The translations under genes and the position numbers were made by a program. Of a DNA stretch of 64,000 bases, positions 1 to 11,705 are shown piece by piece. The number at the start of each line of letters is the position of its first letter. Position 1 is the stretch's first letter. The DNA comes from Streptomyces alboflavus (lineage in GTDB: Bacteria > Actinomycetota > Actinomycetes > Streptomycetales > Streptomycetaceae): positions 1-64,000 of the forward strand of contig NZ_JNXT01000023.1 of NCBI RefSeq assembly GCF_000716675.1, given 5' to 3'. The notes beneath the pieces were generated by a model. It did not search any database. It was not told the DNA's origin and worked only from the letters and a program-made list of their open reading frames with translations.

Positions 1-528
1 GCTGGGACGGGTGCTGAGTGCGTGGTCGGGGCTGAGGCGGGCGTGCGGGCGGGTGTGGGGGCCCAGGGCGGGGCGGGGCTTGGGACGGGGGAGGCGGGGG
101 GGGGTGAGGCGCTGGACGGGGACGGGCGGGGTGAAGCCGCGGGCGGGGGTGAGGCTGGTGGTGAAGGGGCCAGCGGTGACGGGGCCAGCGGTGACGCGGC
201 CGGTGGTGCGGAGTCCGCCTCACTGGCCGAGCGCAGGTGGTCGGCCGGGCACGACGTGCGGCACGCGGTGCACGGGGCGGGGTGGGTGCAGGGGAGCGGT
301 CTGGGGCGGGTGACGGTGCGGTTCGAGACGCCGGGGTCGGCGCCGGGGCGGGTGCGGACGTTCCGGACGGATGATCCGGAGCTGGAGGCGTCGGATCCGT
401 TGCCGTTGGTGGCTTCGGGGCCTGGCGAGGGTGGTCGGGCGGCCGTGGAGGTCGGTGCCGCTGAGGATGCTGTGGGTACCTGGGAGCCTGGGGTGGCCGG
501 GGCGCCGGAGGTGTCGGGGGCGCCGTGA
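1..528 (+). CDS. dinB: DNA polymerase IV, C-terminal part (5' truncated by window)
   Basis: The reading frame is open from the first base, so the gene starts upstream of the window. The C-terminal part (about residues 95-150 of the visible 175) has the pattern of the little-finger end of Streptomyces Y-family polymerases: WVQGSGLGRVTVRFET followed by RTFRTDDPELEASDPLPLV. Y-family enzymes do error-prone translesion synthesis. Before this lies a Gly/Ala/Glu-rich low-complexity stretch, with a 15-bp repeat around bases 170-200 that encodes GASGD copies. The catalytic palm is not visible, so the call rests on the tail alone. Neighbour order (dinB, PRC-barrel gene, gcvP) is the one I remember from other Streptomyces. 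Confidence 0.75.
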   Translation, partial: AGTGAECVVGAEAGVRAGVGAQGGAGLGTGEAGGGEALDGDGRGEAAGGGEAGGEGASGDGASGDAAGGAESASLAERRWSAGHDVRHAVHGAGWVQGSGLGRVTVRFETPGSAPGRVRTFRTDDPELEASDPLPLVASGPGEGGRAAVEVGAAEDAVGTWEPGVAGAPEVSGAP

Positions 529-600
529 GCGCCGAGGGCTCTCTCTGGGGCCTGGGGTACGTACAGCAGCGGGCCGCAGCAGGCTACGGCGAGCCCCGCG

Positions 601-733
601 AGCCAGGGGTGGGCCGGGTGAGCCAGGGGTGGGCCGAGCGAGCCAGGGGTGGGCTGCGGGCGCTGGTTAGACCTGTGTGCCCCGGGGGTGAGACCTGTGT
701 GCCCCCAGGGTGACGCGTGTGCCCCCAGCGGTG
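601..733. repeat. Two adjacent short tandem repeats in the dinB downstream region
   Basis: The 374 bases between dinB and the PRC-barrel gene contain no convincing gene. They hold three 20-bp units beginning AGCCAGGGGTGGGC (601-620, 621-640, 641-660), then three about 22-bp units of the type AGACCTGTGTGCCCC (669-690, 691-712, 713-733, the last degenerate). Copies differ by a few bases. No inverted repeats or terminal duplications suggest a mobile element. I read them as slippage-type minisatellites. Confidence 0.8.
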
Positions 734-902
734 AGCCGACGGGCGCGGTCTCGGCGTGCCCGTGGGCAGGCCGGCGATGCAGTCTCGACGTGCCCCGGGG
801 ACGGGTCGGCGGGCGCAGCCTCCGCATTGCCCCACGGCGGACCAGCGGCGCTGCCGCGACGTACCCCCGGGGCGGCCCACCGCCGCAGCCCCGCCGCGTC
901 GG

Positions 903-1265
903 CTACGCGGACGTCTGGCCGAAGTCCGCGTCCGGCGGGGGCGGCGGCGGGGCCAGGTCCAGGCCGTAGTGGCGGTAGAGCTGGAGTTCCTGCTCCGGGG
1001 ACAGATGGCGGCCGACGCCGAAGTCCGGGGCGTCCTTGATCAGGGCGCGTTCGAAGGGGACCCGGAGGGTGCCGTCGTCGACCAGCTCGCTGGGCTCCAG
1101 GGGGACGAAGGCGTCCCTGCTGAACAGCCCCGTCCGTATGGCCGCCCACTCCGGCGCACCGGTGGCATCGTCGAGATAGACCTCGTCGACTGTGCCGATC
1201 TTGGCCCCGTCGCGGTCGAACGCCTTGCGGCCGATCAGGTTGCGCGGATCGATGTCGGTCTGCAC
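903..1265 (-). CDS. PRC-barrel domain protein
   Basis: A 120-aa protein whose first 75 residues form a PRC-barrel: an ID-P-NLIGRKAF start, DRDGAKIGTVDEVYLDD, then a segment giving the effect on target properties (PEWAAIRTGLF) and FVPL. A PEQELQLYRHYG segment follows, then a proline run and a short acidic tail. PRC-barrels are small beta-barrels found in RimM, photosynthetic reaction centre H and many stress proteins, and the function of this stand-alone Streptomyces type is not known. The start ATG is followed directly by QTDIDP, the usual N-terminus. The 5' side faces the gcvP riboswitch region, so the two are divergent. Confidence 0.85.
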   Translation of the reverse strand: MQTDIDPRNLIGRKAFDRDGAKIGTVDEVYLDDATGAPEWAAIRTGLFSRDAFVPLEPSELVDDGTLRVPFERALIKDAPDFGVGRHLSPEQELQLYRHYGLDLAPPPPPPDADFGQTSA

Positions 1266-1477
1266 GGGCCCTCCAACTGGTCGCGAGTCGTTCGTGCTCG
1301 TTCCCGCTCGTACCCGGTTCTGCTTACTTGTGCCTGGACGTACCTGGTAGTACCTGCTCGTACATACTCGTCCGGAATGTGCCTGTCATCACTACGAAAG
1401 AGCACATCGAGGCGGGCGGCCACTCGAGGGATCGGTCGCGGTCCTCGCTGGTAGGCTGGCGAGTGGCTGTTGACCCC

Positions 1478-1700
1478 GTGCGGGAGAGCTCTTCGGTGGC
1501 AGCACCGGAGGCGCCGAAGGAGCAACTCCTCCCCGGAATCTCTCAGGCCCATGTACCGCACGGACGAGGTCACTCTGGAAAGCAGGGCGGGCGTCGGGCG
1601 GGCACGTTCGAAACCCTTCCTCACCGACGGTGAAAGCAGTGCTGTCCTCGGGCGGTGCTGTGAAGCTCTCAGGTTGAGATGACAGAGGGGGAGGCCGTCC
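1478..1700 (+). ncRNA. Tandem glycine riboswitch upstream of gcvP
   Basis: The leader has the conserved glycine aptamer segments in order: GCGGGAGAGC at 1480, GCGCCGAAGGAGCAA near 1512-1526, GGAATCTCTCAGGC near 1535-1549, CGGACGAGG near 1561 and CTCTGGAAAG near 1573-1582. This closes aptamer 1. A second set follows: CACCGACGGTGAAAGC near 1622-1637, GTGAAGCTCTCAGGT near 1660-1674 and GATGACAGAGGGGGA near 1678-1692, which is aptamer 2. Two linked glycine aptamers before gcvP are established in Streptomyces griseus, where they switch the glycine cleavage system on when glycine is abundant. The upstream ATG at 1679 lies inside aptamer 2 and is therefore not the gcvP start. Confidence 0.92.
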
Positions 1701-1756
1701 GGGTACCCGCGCCGTGGTGCCCCTCGCAGGTCGTGTCAGACCAGGAGGCCTCCGCT

Positions 1757-4645
<2,889 letters not shown>

Positions 4646-4682
4646 TATCGCGGCGCCGGGGCACATGCGGCGCACATGAGTC

Positions 4683-4716
4683 AGGGCCGGTTCGGACGGA
4701 AGTCCGGGCCGGCCCT
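4683..4716 (+). terminator. Stem-loop terminator of gcvP
   Basis: AGGGCCGG-TTCGGAC, loop GGAA, then GTCCGGG-CCGGCCCT forms a 15-bp stem with two G-T wobbles. It starts 38 nt after the gcvP stop and is followed by a short T-containing tail. It also faces the 3' end of the convergent DUF5999 gene. Confidence 0.75.
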
Positions 4717-4736
4717 TGCTGTGCGTGGTGGACGGC

Positions 4737-4943
4737 TCAGGCGGCCGTCATCACCTGGTTGGTGCCCAGCGGCCGGTGCGGGGCGATGATCTCCCCGTTC
4801 GGCAGCAGCTCACCGGTGTCCTCGAAGAGCAGAACGCCGTTGCACAGCAGACTCCATCCCTGCTCCGGGTGGTGTGCCACGAGGAACGCGGCTTCCCGGT
4901 CGGCGGATTCGGCTGTCGGGCACGGTGGCTGGTGCTGGCACAT
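4737..4943 (-). CDS. DUF5999 family small protein
   Basis: A 68-aa protein beginning MCQHQPPCPTAES and ending PHRPLGTNQVMTAA. This is the widespread, very well conserved actinobacterial DUF5999 family of unknown function. Three cysteines sit in the first half (residues 2, 8 and the one in LLCNG). I chose the ATG giving the conserved MCQHQ start. A longer in-frame form starts at 5009 and adds 22 residues with no family support, although a G-rich stretch precedes it. The gene is convergent with gcvP. Confidence 0.85.
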   Translation of the reverse strand: MCQHQPPCPTAESADREAAFLVAHHPEQGWSLLCNGVLLFEDTGELLPNGEIIAPHRPLGTNQVMTAA

Positions 4944-5302
4944 GGAAGGGTTCTTTCGCTGCGTGGTGATGGTCGTGACGTCTGACTCGCGGCTCGATGC
5001 TGTGTTCATCGCCGCCCCCCGTTTTTTGTCGGTCCGGTCCAGTGTTGCCCTACGGGCGTGTTTCCGCAGGGATTTTGCCGCAGCGGTTCCTACTGCTTAA
5101 TGACGTATCACCCGCCCGGACGGTTCAGCCCAACTCCCCTGTCTCTTCGGGTGGTTCGTGATAGCCGAAGTGGGCTAGTCCGGTTGGGCGGTGTGGTACG
5201 GGCGGTGACGAGGCCCTGACCCGCGGCGACCGGGCCGTTCGCGGCCGTGCCCCGCGGCCCGGGCGGGGCGGCGGGGCACGGCGGAGCTTGAGGGCGGCGG
5301 CG
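4944..5302. other. Gene-free stretch with a terminator hairpin
   Basis: Between the DUF5999 gene and the next gene (both on the minus strand) I find no coding region. A perfect 11-bp inverted repeat, CCGTGCCCCGC at 5245-5255 and GCGGGGCACGG at 5271-5281, lies just past the stop of the upstream gene and is a likely terminator for it. The lower-GC part around 5020-5165 probably holds the DUF5999 promoter. I could not pick out a convincing -35/-10 pair. Confidence 0.6.
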
Positions 5303-5887
5303 TCAGGCGGGCGAGCCCAGGAGCGGCGCCGGGGTCAGGCGGTGGGTGAGCACGGGCAGCAGGTCGGCGGCGCGGTGCGGGCGGTGGGCCGCGATGCCGG
5401 GGGGTGCCGGGGCGAGCGGCACCAGGAGGTCTGTGGGCGCGAGCGGGCCGCCGGCGCCGTCGTCCGAGCAGTCGGCGTGCAGCCACAGGGTGAGCATGTA
5501 CAGCTCGGGTACGGACAGCAGCCGGGGCTGGTAGGGCTTCGGCATGGCCTCGGCGTGCCGCAGCGCCAGTTCGGCGGACGCGATGTACGGGCCTTCGCAG
5601 AAGTGCGAGAACGCCCAGCCGTCCGGCGTGAGCATCGTGTCGGCCGCGGCGACCGCACGCTCGCCGCAGCGGATCAGGAAGCGCCACCCGGTGAGCTTGG
5701 TCGGGGACGTGCCCGTCGCCGTGACGTGGTCCAGCTCGTGGACCGGCAGCGGCAGTTCCGCACTCGTGGGGCCCTGGGTGGCGCGCAGGACCGGGGTGCG
5801 GGCCCCGCGGACGGCGGTCGGGGAACCGAGGGCCGCGAGGACGCTGCGCAGGGCGGGCGCGGGAGCCGGGGGGACAGACAGGGGCAT
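5303..5887 (-). CDS. Conserved hypothetical protein, 194 aa
   Basis: I do not recognise a named family. The protein begins MPLSVPPAPAPALRSVLAAL and has a compact central part (about residues 45-140) with HELDHVTATG, GWRFLIRCGERAVAAADT, AFSHFCEGPYIASAE and ELYMLTLWLHAD. It ends in a Pro/Ala/His-rich tail. There is no signal peptide or membrane segment. Strong G/C third-position bias supports coding. It is a single gene, followed by the hairpin at 5245-5281. The GTLHAD-like alternation of hydrophobics suggests a small folded cytoplasmic domain, possibly part of the many Streptomyces-only proteins of unknown role. Confidence 0.75.
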   Translation of the reverse strand: MPLSVPPAPAPALRSVLAALGSPTAVRGARTPVLRATQGPTSAELPLPVHELDHVTATGTSPTKLTGWRFLIRCGERAVAAADTMLTPDGWAFSHFCEGPYIASAELALRHAEAMPKPYQPRLLSVPELYMLTLWLHADCSDDGAGGPLAPTDLLVPLAPAPPGIAAHRPHRAADLLPVLTHRLTPAPLLGSPA

Positions 5888-6370
5888 AGTGGGTCGCCTC
5901 TCTCATTCGACAGGCACAGTGGAGCGGGGGCAGGTGCGGACGGCGCTGTCAGCTCTGGGTCAGAGGGGCGGGGGCAGGGGGACCGCGAGCGCCAACTCTC
6001 TGCCTCAACCGCGGAGTTTATACGACGGGTGTTCTGAGAGTGTTTCGCCTAGCCGCTCCGAATATCGCGGACAAGTCGCAATCCGGTCGCCCTGCTGGGG
6101 CTTTTCTCCCGATTCCGGATCGCTTCCCGAGCGATGACCTCGGCATTCCCCGCGACTGCGGTCGGCCGATTCTCGTTCGTTTTCTTCACCACAACACGAG
6201 GACCGGAAACTGCGCACTTCGTCATGCCTGGTGAATGTGCCGCGCGGCAACTCCCTCCAGGGTACTTGTCCATGGTCCCGCACGGGGCGTTATGGATCAC
6301 ATCGGCTGGGCATCATCCCCCGTACACAGCGGCCGGGTCGCCGGCGGCCGCTCCGAGGAGGGACGCTTCG
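5888..6370. other. Lower-GC divergent intergenic region
   Basis: This 480-bp region separates two divergent genes. Short open frames cross it on both strands, including an N-terminal extension of the next gene that starts at 6134, but codon bias is poor and RBS support is lacking. On the minus strand TATAAA (near 6016-6021) is a -10 candidate for the 194-aa gene. GAGGAGGGA at 6355-6363 is the RBS of the downstream ligase. No repeats or RNA gene are seen. Confidence 0.5.
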
Positions 6371-7891
6371 ATGGGCGAGAAGGTCGTGGCAGGAACGTTC
6401 GACCTGTCCGATCGTCACCAGTACCGCATCAAGCTCCGGCAGTGCCTCACGGCGCTGGCCCGGCTCCTCGAGGAGCAGCGGTTCGACCGGCCCAAGAATC
6501 TGATGGGCCTGGAGATAGAGCTGAATCTGGCGGGGCCCGACGGCATGCCGAGAATGATGAATGCGGAAGTTCTTGAGCGCATCGCGAGTCGTGATTTCCA
6601 GACCGAGCTCGGAATGTTCAATCTGGAAGTGAACATTGCCCCGCACCGGTTGGGCGGCCGTGTTCTGGACCGGCTCGCCGAAGAGCTGCGCACCGGCCTC
6701 GCCTATGCCCACCGAAAAGCGAACGAGGTGGACGCGGGCATCGTGATGATCGGCATTCTGCCGACGCTCTCGCGCCAGGACCTGGTCTCCGCGAACCTCT
6801 CCGACGTGGACCGCTACGTCCTGCTCAACGACCAGATCGTGGCGGCGCGCGGCGAGAGCTTCACGCTCGACATCGAGGGGGTGGAGCGCCTCACCTGCAC
6901 GTCCTCGTCGATCGCGCCGGAGGCGGCCTGCACGTCGGTGCAGCTGCACCTCCAGGTCACGCCGGGGAAGTTCGCCGACGTGTGGAACGCGGCGCAGTCC
7001 GTCGCCGCGGCGCAGGTCGCGGTGGGCGCCAACGCGCCGTTCCTGTTCGGCCGTGAGCTGTGGAGCGAGTCGAGGCCGCCGCTGTTCCTGCAGTCCACGG
7101 ACACCCGGCCGCCCGAGCTCCAGGCACAGGGGGTGCGGCCGCGCACCTGGTTCGGCGAACGCTGGATCTCCAGCGCGTACGAGCTCTTCGAGGAGAACCT
7201 GCGCTACTTCCCGGCCCTGATCCCGCTGTGCGAGGACGAGGACCCGATTGGCGTGCTCGACGCCGGAGGGGTGCCGCAGCTGGCGGAACTCGCCTTGCAC
7301 AACGGCACGGTGTATCGCTGGAACCGTCCGGTGTACGGCATCGCCGACGGCGTACCGCATCTGCGCGTGGAGAACCGGGTGCTGCCCGCCGGGCCCACGG
7401 TGACCGACGTGATCGCCAACGCCGCCTTCTACTACGGCGTGGTGCGGGCGCTCGCCGAGGAGGCGCGGCCGGTGTGGTCGCGGCTGCCGTTCGACGCGGC
7501 GGCCCGGAACTTCGACACTGCCTGCCGGTACGGCATCGAGGCGCGCCTGGAGTGGCCGCGCCGCGGGCGGTACGGCGGCACGACACAGGTGGCCGCCGTC
7601 GATCTCGTACGCGACGAGCTGCTTCCGCTGGCCGCCGCCGGGCTCGACGCGTGGGGGGTGGAGCCGGCCGACCGGGACCTGTACCTCGGCGTGATCGAGG
7701 AGCGATGTCGCAGGCGGGTCAACGGAGCCTCCTGGCAGTCCGCCACCTACCACCGGGCCCTGGAGCGCGGCCTGGAGCGGGACGCGGCGCTCGCGGCCAC
7801 CACGCGGCGCTACTGCGAGCTGATGCACACGGGCGAGCCGGTGCACACGTGGCCGGTGGGGCTGCCGGAACTGGCGTTGCCGCTGGGCTAG
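6371..7891 (+). CDS. Glutamate-cysteine ligase family (GCS2-type carboxylate-amine ligase)
   Basis: A 506-aa protein with glutamate-cysteine ligase GCS2 family features: GLEIELNL early on, ELGMFNLEVNIAP (about residues 78-90), a long central domain with CTSVQLHLQV and VGANAPFLFGREL, and late WNRPVYGIADG and LRVENRVLPAGPTVTDVIAN. Family members join glutamate or a related carboxylate to an amine with ATP. The true substrate cannot be read from sequence, and mycothiol-making actinomycetes use such enzymes for purposes other than glutathione. The ATG at 6371 follows GAGGAGGGA, while the upstream ATG at 6134 has no RBS. Single gene, convergent with the next. Confidence 0.85.
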   Translation: MGEKVVAGTFDLSDRHQYRIKLRQCLTALARLLEEQRFDRPKNLMGLEIELNLAGPDGMPRMMNAEVLERIASRDFQTELGMFNLEVNIAPHRLGGRVLDRLAEELRTGLAYAHRKANEVDAGIVMIGILPTLSRQDLVSANLSDVDRYVLLNDQIVAARGESFTLDIEGVERLTCTSSSIAPEAACTSVQLHLQVTPGKFADVWNAAQSVAAAQVAVGANAPFLFGRELWSESRPPLFLQSTDTRPPELQAQGVRPRTWFGERWISSAYELFEENLRYFPALIPLCEDEDPIGVLDAGGVPQLAELALHNGTVYRWNRPVYGIADGVPHLRVENRVLPAGPTVTDVIANAAFYYGVVRALAEEARPVWSRLPFDAAARNFDTACRYGIEARLEWPRRGRYGGTTQVAAVDLVRDELLPLAAAGLDAWGVEPADRDLYLGVIEERCRRRVNGASWQSATYHRALERGLERDAALAATTRRYCELMHTGEPVHTWPVGLPELALPLG

Positions 7892-7993
7892 GGGGTGCGG
7901 CGGGCGGGGCCGCGCCTCACTCGTGCCTCAGCGGCGTGCCGCCCGCGCCTCGTCGGCGTCCCGCGCGCTTCCCACCCGCCTCCCACCCGCGCC

Positions 7994-9769
7994 TCACTGC
8001 CGGGCGCCCGCCTGCACGATCGCCTTGAGGATCACCGAGTGGATCTGGGCGGGGTCGTCGACCTCGTGGCCCGAGCCGCCCGTGGCCCGGGCGATCTGGT
8101 CGGCCTCCCGCTCGTCGGCGTCCGGGCCGACCGCGATGGCGATGATCGGCAACGGCTTCTCCGGGTCGGCGAGGGCGCGCAGGCGGGAGATCAGTCCGGA
8201 GCGCGAGATGCTGCCCGGGTCCTGGTTGACGCCGTCGGTGAGCAGGACGAGCGTGTTGAACCTGCCGGGCGCGTAGCCCTCGTGGGCCTTCTCGTACGCG
8301 GCCAGTGTCGTGTCGTACAGGCCGGTCGCCCCGCCGGGGACGGGGCGCAGCGCGCCGAACGCCTTGGTGAGGCGGTCGCGCTGGGTGCCGTCGCCCTTCC
8401 GGTCGCCGAGGCGTCCGGTGGGCACCAGCTCGCGGTGGTCGCGCGCGCCGTCGAGTCGGGCGGCGAACTCCCACAGGCCGATCTCGTCGTCGTCCGTGAA
8501 GCCCGCGAGGGCCTGGAGCAGGGCGGCCTTCGTGACGTCCATGCGGGACTCGCCGCGCCCCGGCACGAGCCGGCGCATGGAGTCCGAGGCGTCGACGACG
8601 GTGATGAACCGCGCGCTCTGCACCGTGATGGTCCACATGCCGAGGGCCTCCTGCACCTCCTTGTCGGAGGGCGCCTCGTCCGGCTCCCGCGCGTACGGCT
8701 GCGGGGTGCGGCCGCCCGCCGCCGTGACCAGCTCCGCCGACGGCCGTGCCCCGTCCGTCGTGCGGAAGCCGTGTTCCGCGAGGATGCGCAGGCCCGCCCG
8801 CTCGCCGAAGAAGGTCATGAAGCGCAGCGCCGCCCGGCTCTCGTCGGTGGAGAGGTCGTTCTCGCGGATCAGCGTGTACGGATAGTCGAGGGCCGGTGAG
8901 CCGTCCTTGGGGTAGAAGAGGTCCAGCTCGTGCTCCTCGTCGGCGGACGCGTTGTGCGTGAACGACGCCTGCTCGGACAGGATCAGTGCCTCGTTGCGGC
9001 GCGGGTCGCCGCGCTCGGCGCCGGAGGAGTCGCGGGCCAGGGTGTCCAGGAGCCTGCTGTCGCTGTCGGACGTGCGGGACGCCAGGGCCTTGGCCGTCGC
9101 GGCGGCCCGGGTGTCGGCGTCCTCGGCGCCGGACGCCCGCGCGGAGACGCCGAGTCGGGTCAGGGCGAGCAGCCCGCTCGCGCTGCGCGCCGGATCCGCC
9201 GCGCCCAGCCGCGGCGCGTCCTCGCGGGCCGACACGCCCGCCAGCCGGCTCCAGGTGTACGTCTTGCGGGGCCACCCCAGCTCCTCCGCGGCGGACTCCA
9301 GCATGCCGACGCCGATCGGCGAGGAGGCCACGTTCCCCGCGGGGGACACCCGCGCCTGGTTGCCGCCGATCCCGGCGCGCCGCACCCACACCTGGGAGTC
9401 CGGCACCCACACGTCGTACGTCGCCTTCGCGCTGTCGCGGCGGATCTCGTCCGCGACCTCGTACGGCTCGCGTGCGGCGACGCGGATGTCCATGCAGTGC
9501 CCGTCCGAGGTGATGTCCCGGTCGCGCACATGGTCGGCGGCGTCCTTGAGCGCGGGTGTCACGGAGGGCGCGGCGGCGACGTCGAGGCGGACCGCGTCGT
9601 CGCGGCAGGAGGCGCCGAGCGGCAGGAACCCGGCGCGCACCGCCACCGCCGCGCCCGCCACGACGACCAGGACGAGGGCTGTGACCAGGGCGACGGCGCG
9701 GCCGCGACCCCGTGGACGTGGGTCGGATGCCGCCGTCCTGCGTCCATCGGGCAAGCTGTGACGTCCCAT
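7994..9769 (-). CDS. Substrate-binding and VWA domain membrane-anchored protein
   Basis: A 591-aa protein with an N-terminal membrane anchor (about residues 24-46) and an extracytoplasmic region. The first half resembles a bacterial extracellular solute-binding fold (TYDVWVPDSQVWVRRAG, NVASSPIGVGM). The second half is a von Willebrand A domain with the metal-site motif DASDS (Asp393), a later GGATGLYDTTLAA and LLTDGVNQDPG. VWA domains bind protein ligands through a metal. This two-domain layout is common in Streptomyces and its physiological partner is unknown. The RBS GAGGGGAG precedes the ATG. The gene is convergent with the ligase and divergent from the CPBP protease. Confidence 0.88.
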   Translation of the reverse strand: MGRHSLPDGRRTAASDPRPRGRGRAVALVTALVLVVVAGAAVAVRAGFLPLGASCRDDAVRLDVAAAPSVTPALKDAADHVRDRDITSDGHCMDIRVAAREPYEVADEIRRDSAKATYDVWVPDSQVWVRRAGIGGNQARVSPAGNVASSPIGVGMLESAAEELGWPRKTYTWSRLAGVSAREDAPRLGAADPARSASGLLALTRLGVSARASGAEDADTRAAATAKALASRTSDSDSRLLDTLARDSSGAERGDPRRNEALILSEQASFTHNASADEEHELDLFYPKDGSPALDYPYTLIRENDLSTDESRAALRFMTFFGERAGLRILAEHGFRTTDGARPSAELVTAAGGRTPQPYAREPDEAPSDKEVQEALGMWTITVQSARFITVVDASDSMRRLVPGRGESRMDVTKAALLQALAGFTDDDEIGLWEFAARLDGARDHRELVPTGRLGDRKGDGTQRDRLTKAFGALRPVPGGATGLYDTTLAAYEKAHEGYAPGRFNTLVLLTDGVNQDPGSISRSGLISRLRALADPEKPLPIIAIAVGPDADEREADQIARATGGSGHEVDDPAQIHSVILKAIVQAGARQ

Positions 9770-9970
9770 GGCGGTGCTCCCCTCCCCGTGCGATGAAGCT
9801 GCGACGAAGTGATGAAAAGCAACAAATGAGGATGGACGAGGATGAGGGGGCGGCGCGCCACGGTCGGCGTCCGTCCCCTCGGCCTGTCGCGCACGTGGTT
9901 CGTAAGTTCTTTCGAGACCCTAGCGGCACGGGGACGGGGATGAGGCGGGATTACTCAACTGGAGGCAGGA

Positions 9971-10771
9971 GTGCAAGCGGAGCCGGGGCCAATGGCCGGT
10001 TCTATTCCTGAGGCGGGGCCATCGCGGCGGTTCCTGCGGGACGAGACGGTGCTCGTCCTGGCGCTCTCACTGGGCGCGAGCGGAGTGTCCGCGCTGATCA
10101 GCTTTGTCGGCTCGGTCACGAGGCCGGGCGGTCTGAAGGACCAGGCGGCGACCCTCAACTCGTCGGCCGCGCCGGGGCGTCCATGGCTCGATCTCGCCTG
10201 GCAGCTGTTCGGCATCACGACCGCCCTGGTGCCGGTGGCCCTGGTCGCGCACTTCCTGCTGCGGGAGGGCTCGGGGCTGCGGGCCATCGGCTTCGACCGG
10301 AGCCGCCCGTGGCCGGACCTCGGGCGGGGTGCGGCGGTGGCCGCCGTCATCGGCTCCACCGGCATCGCGTTCTACCTGGCCGCGCGCGGGCTCGGCTTCA
10401 ACCTCACGGTGGTGCCCGAGGACCTGCCCGACGTGTGGTGGAAGTACCCCGTCCTGATCCTCTCCGCGCTGCAGAACTCCATCCTGGAGGAGGTGATCGT
10501 CGTCGGGTATCTGCTGCGCAGGCTGGACCAGTTGGGCTGGAGTCCGACGAAGGCGCTGATCGGGAGTTCGGTGCTGCGCGGCTCGTACCACCTGTACCAG
10601 GGCATCGGCGGGTTCATCGGGAACATGGCGATGGGCGTGGTGTTCGTGTACCTGTACCGGCGGTGGGGCCGCGTCGGGCCGCTCGTGGTCGCCCACTCGC
10701 TGCTCGACATCGGGGCGTTCGTGGGATACGCGCTGCTCGCGGGCAAGGTGGGGTGGCTCCCCACGGCGTGA
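9971..10771 (+). CDS. CPBP family intramembrane metalloprotease
   Basis: A 266-aa polytopic membrane protein with about six to eight hydrophobic segments and the three CPBP (CAAX protease/Abi) motifs: Glu173-Glu174 in ILEEVIVVGY, His207 in SYHLYQG, and His242 in HSLLD. The family cleaves membrane or prenylated proteins and some members give self-immunity to bacteriocins. The target here is unknown. GGAGGCAGGA lies immediately before the GTG. The third motif-1 residue, usually Arg, is replaced here by Tyr/Leu, which is seen in part of the family. Confidence 0.88.
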   Translation: MQAEPGPMAGSIPEAGPSRRFLRDETVLVLALSLGASGVSALISFVGSVTRPGGLKDQAATLNSSAAPGRPWLDLAWQLFGITTALVPVALVAHFLLREGSGLRAIGFDRSRPWPDLGRGAAVAAVIGSTGIAFYLAARGLGFNLTVVPEDLPDVWWKYPVLILSALQNSILEEVIVVGYLLRRLDQLGWSPTKALIGSSVLRGSYHLYQGIGGFIGNMAMGVVFVYLYRRWGRVGPLVVAHSLLDIGAFVGYALLAGKVGWLPTA

Positions 10772-10826
10772 GGCGCGCGGCGGCGCGCCTCCGCCGCGGT
10801 CCTGCCCGCGAGCGCGCGAGCCGTCG

Positions 10827-11654
10827 TCATGCCAGCAGGTCGCCCTCGATGACCGTCACCGCGCGGCCGGTCAGGAGCGTGCGGTCGCCGCGCACCGAGG
10901 TGCGGACGAAGCCGGAGCGGGGCGAGGCCTGCAGGCCGGTCAGGTCGGTGCGGCCGAGCCGCTCGCTCCAGAACGGGGCGAGCGCGGTGTGCGCGCTGCC
11001 CGTCACCGGGTCCTCGTCGATCCCGACGCGCGGGAAGAAGCCGCGCGAGACGTAGTCGTACCCCCGGCTCGGATCCTCGGCGGGCGCGGTCGCGATGACG
11101 CCGCGCTCGGAGTGCTCGGCGAGGCTCCGGTGGTCCGGCGTGAGCGCGCGGACCGCCTTCTCGTCGGCCAGTTCGACCAGCAGGTCGCCGAGGTGCGGGC
11201 CCGTGTCGTACGCGGCGACCGGCCGCGCGCCCAGGGCCCGGACCGCCGCCTCCGGCAGCTCGGCCGGGGTGAGCGGGGCCGTCGGGAAGTCGAGCGTGAG
11301 GGTGCCGTCGGCGTGGGCGGTGGCGCGGAGCACGCCCGCGCGGGTGGCGAAGCGCACGGGGCCCGTGGCGGCGCCCGTGGCGTGCAGGACGTGGGCCGTG
11401 GCCAGCGTGGCGTGGCCGCACAGGTCGACCTCGGTGGCGGGCGTGAACCAGCGCAGCGCCCAGTCCGCCTCGCCGCCTGCGGGCAGGGGGTGGGCGAAGG
11501 CCGTCTCGGCGTGATTGACCTCCAGGGCCACGTGCTGGTGCCAGGCGTCGTCCCGGAACGCGTCGAGGAGTACGACCCCGGCGGGATTGCCGGTGAACGG
11601 GCGGTCGGCGAAGGCGTCGACGATACGGATCCGCGTGCTCGGTGCTGTCGTCAT
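10827..11654 (-). CDS. PhzF family isomerase/epimerase
   Basis: A 275-aa protein with all PhzF-family signatures: RPFTGNPAGVV near residues 18-28, the catalytic glutamate in NHAETAF (Glu50), GHATLATAH in the first half and DPVTGSAHTALAPF in the second. PhzF folds as two diaminopimelate-epimerase-like halves and isomerises small acids. No other phenazine gene is nearby, so this is one of the many stand-alone family members with unknown substrate. The ATG has no RBS. TAACGT lies 7 nt upstream, suggesting a leaderless transcript. Confidence 0.92.
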   Translation of the reverse strand: MTTAPSTRIRIVDAFADRPFTGNPAGVVLLDAFRDDAWHQHVALEVNHAETAFAHPLPAGGEADWALRWFTPATEVDLCGHATLATAHVLHATGAATGPVRFATRAGVLRATAHADGTLTLDFPTAPLTPAELPEAAVRALGARPVAAYDTGPHLGDLLVELADEKAVRALTPDHRSLAEHSERGVIATAPAEDPSRGYDYVSRGFFPRVGIDEDPVTGSAHTALAPFWSERLGRTDLTGLQASPRSGFVRTSVRGDRTLLTGRAVTVIEGDLLA

Positions 11655-11661
11655 GGGGGCG

Positions 11662-11701
11662 ACGTTAGAAGGCCAATCGCAGATGCCGCCAAGGCCAATC
11701 G
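11662..11701 (-). promoter_or_regulatory. phzF-like gene promoter with direct-repeat operator
   Basis: On the minus strand the -10 candidate TAACGT occupies 11662-11667. Directly upstream, AAGGCCAATCG occurs twice in the same orientation (11669-11679 and 11691-11701). The 22-bp period, two helical turns, places both copies on one DNA face across the -35 region. This is a plausible activator or repressor site. The cognate regulator is not evident. Confidence 0.5.
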
Positions 11702-11705
11702 GCCT

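Noticed and set aside
10827..11654. Phenazine biosynthesis cluster
   Set aside because: Only a PhzF-family gene is present. No phzA, B, D, E or G homologue lies nearby, and such single genes are common.
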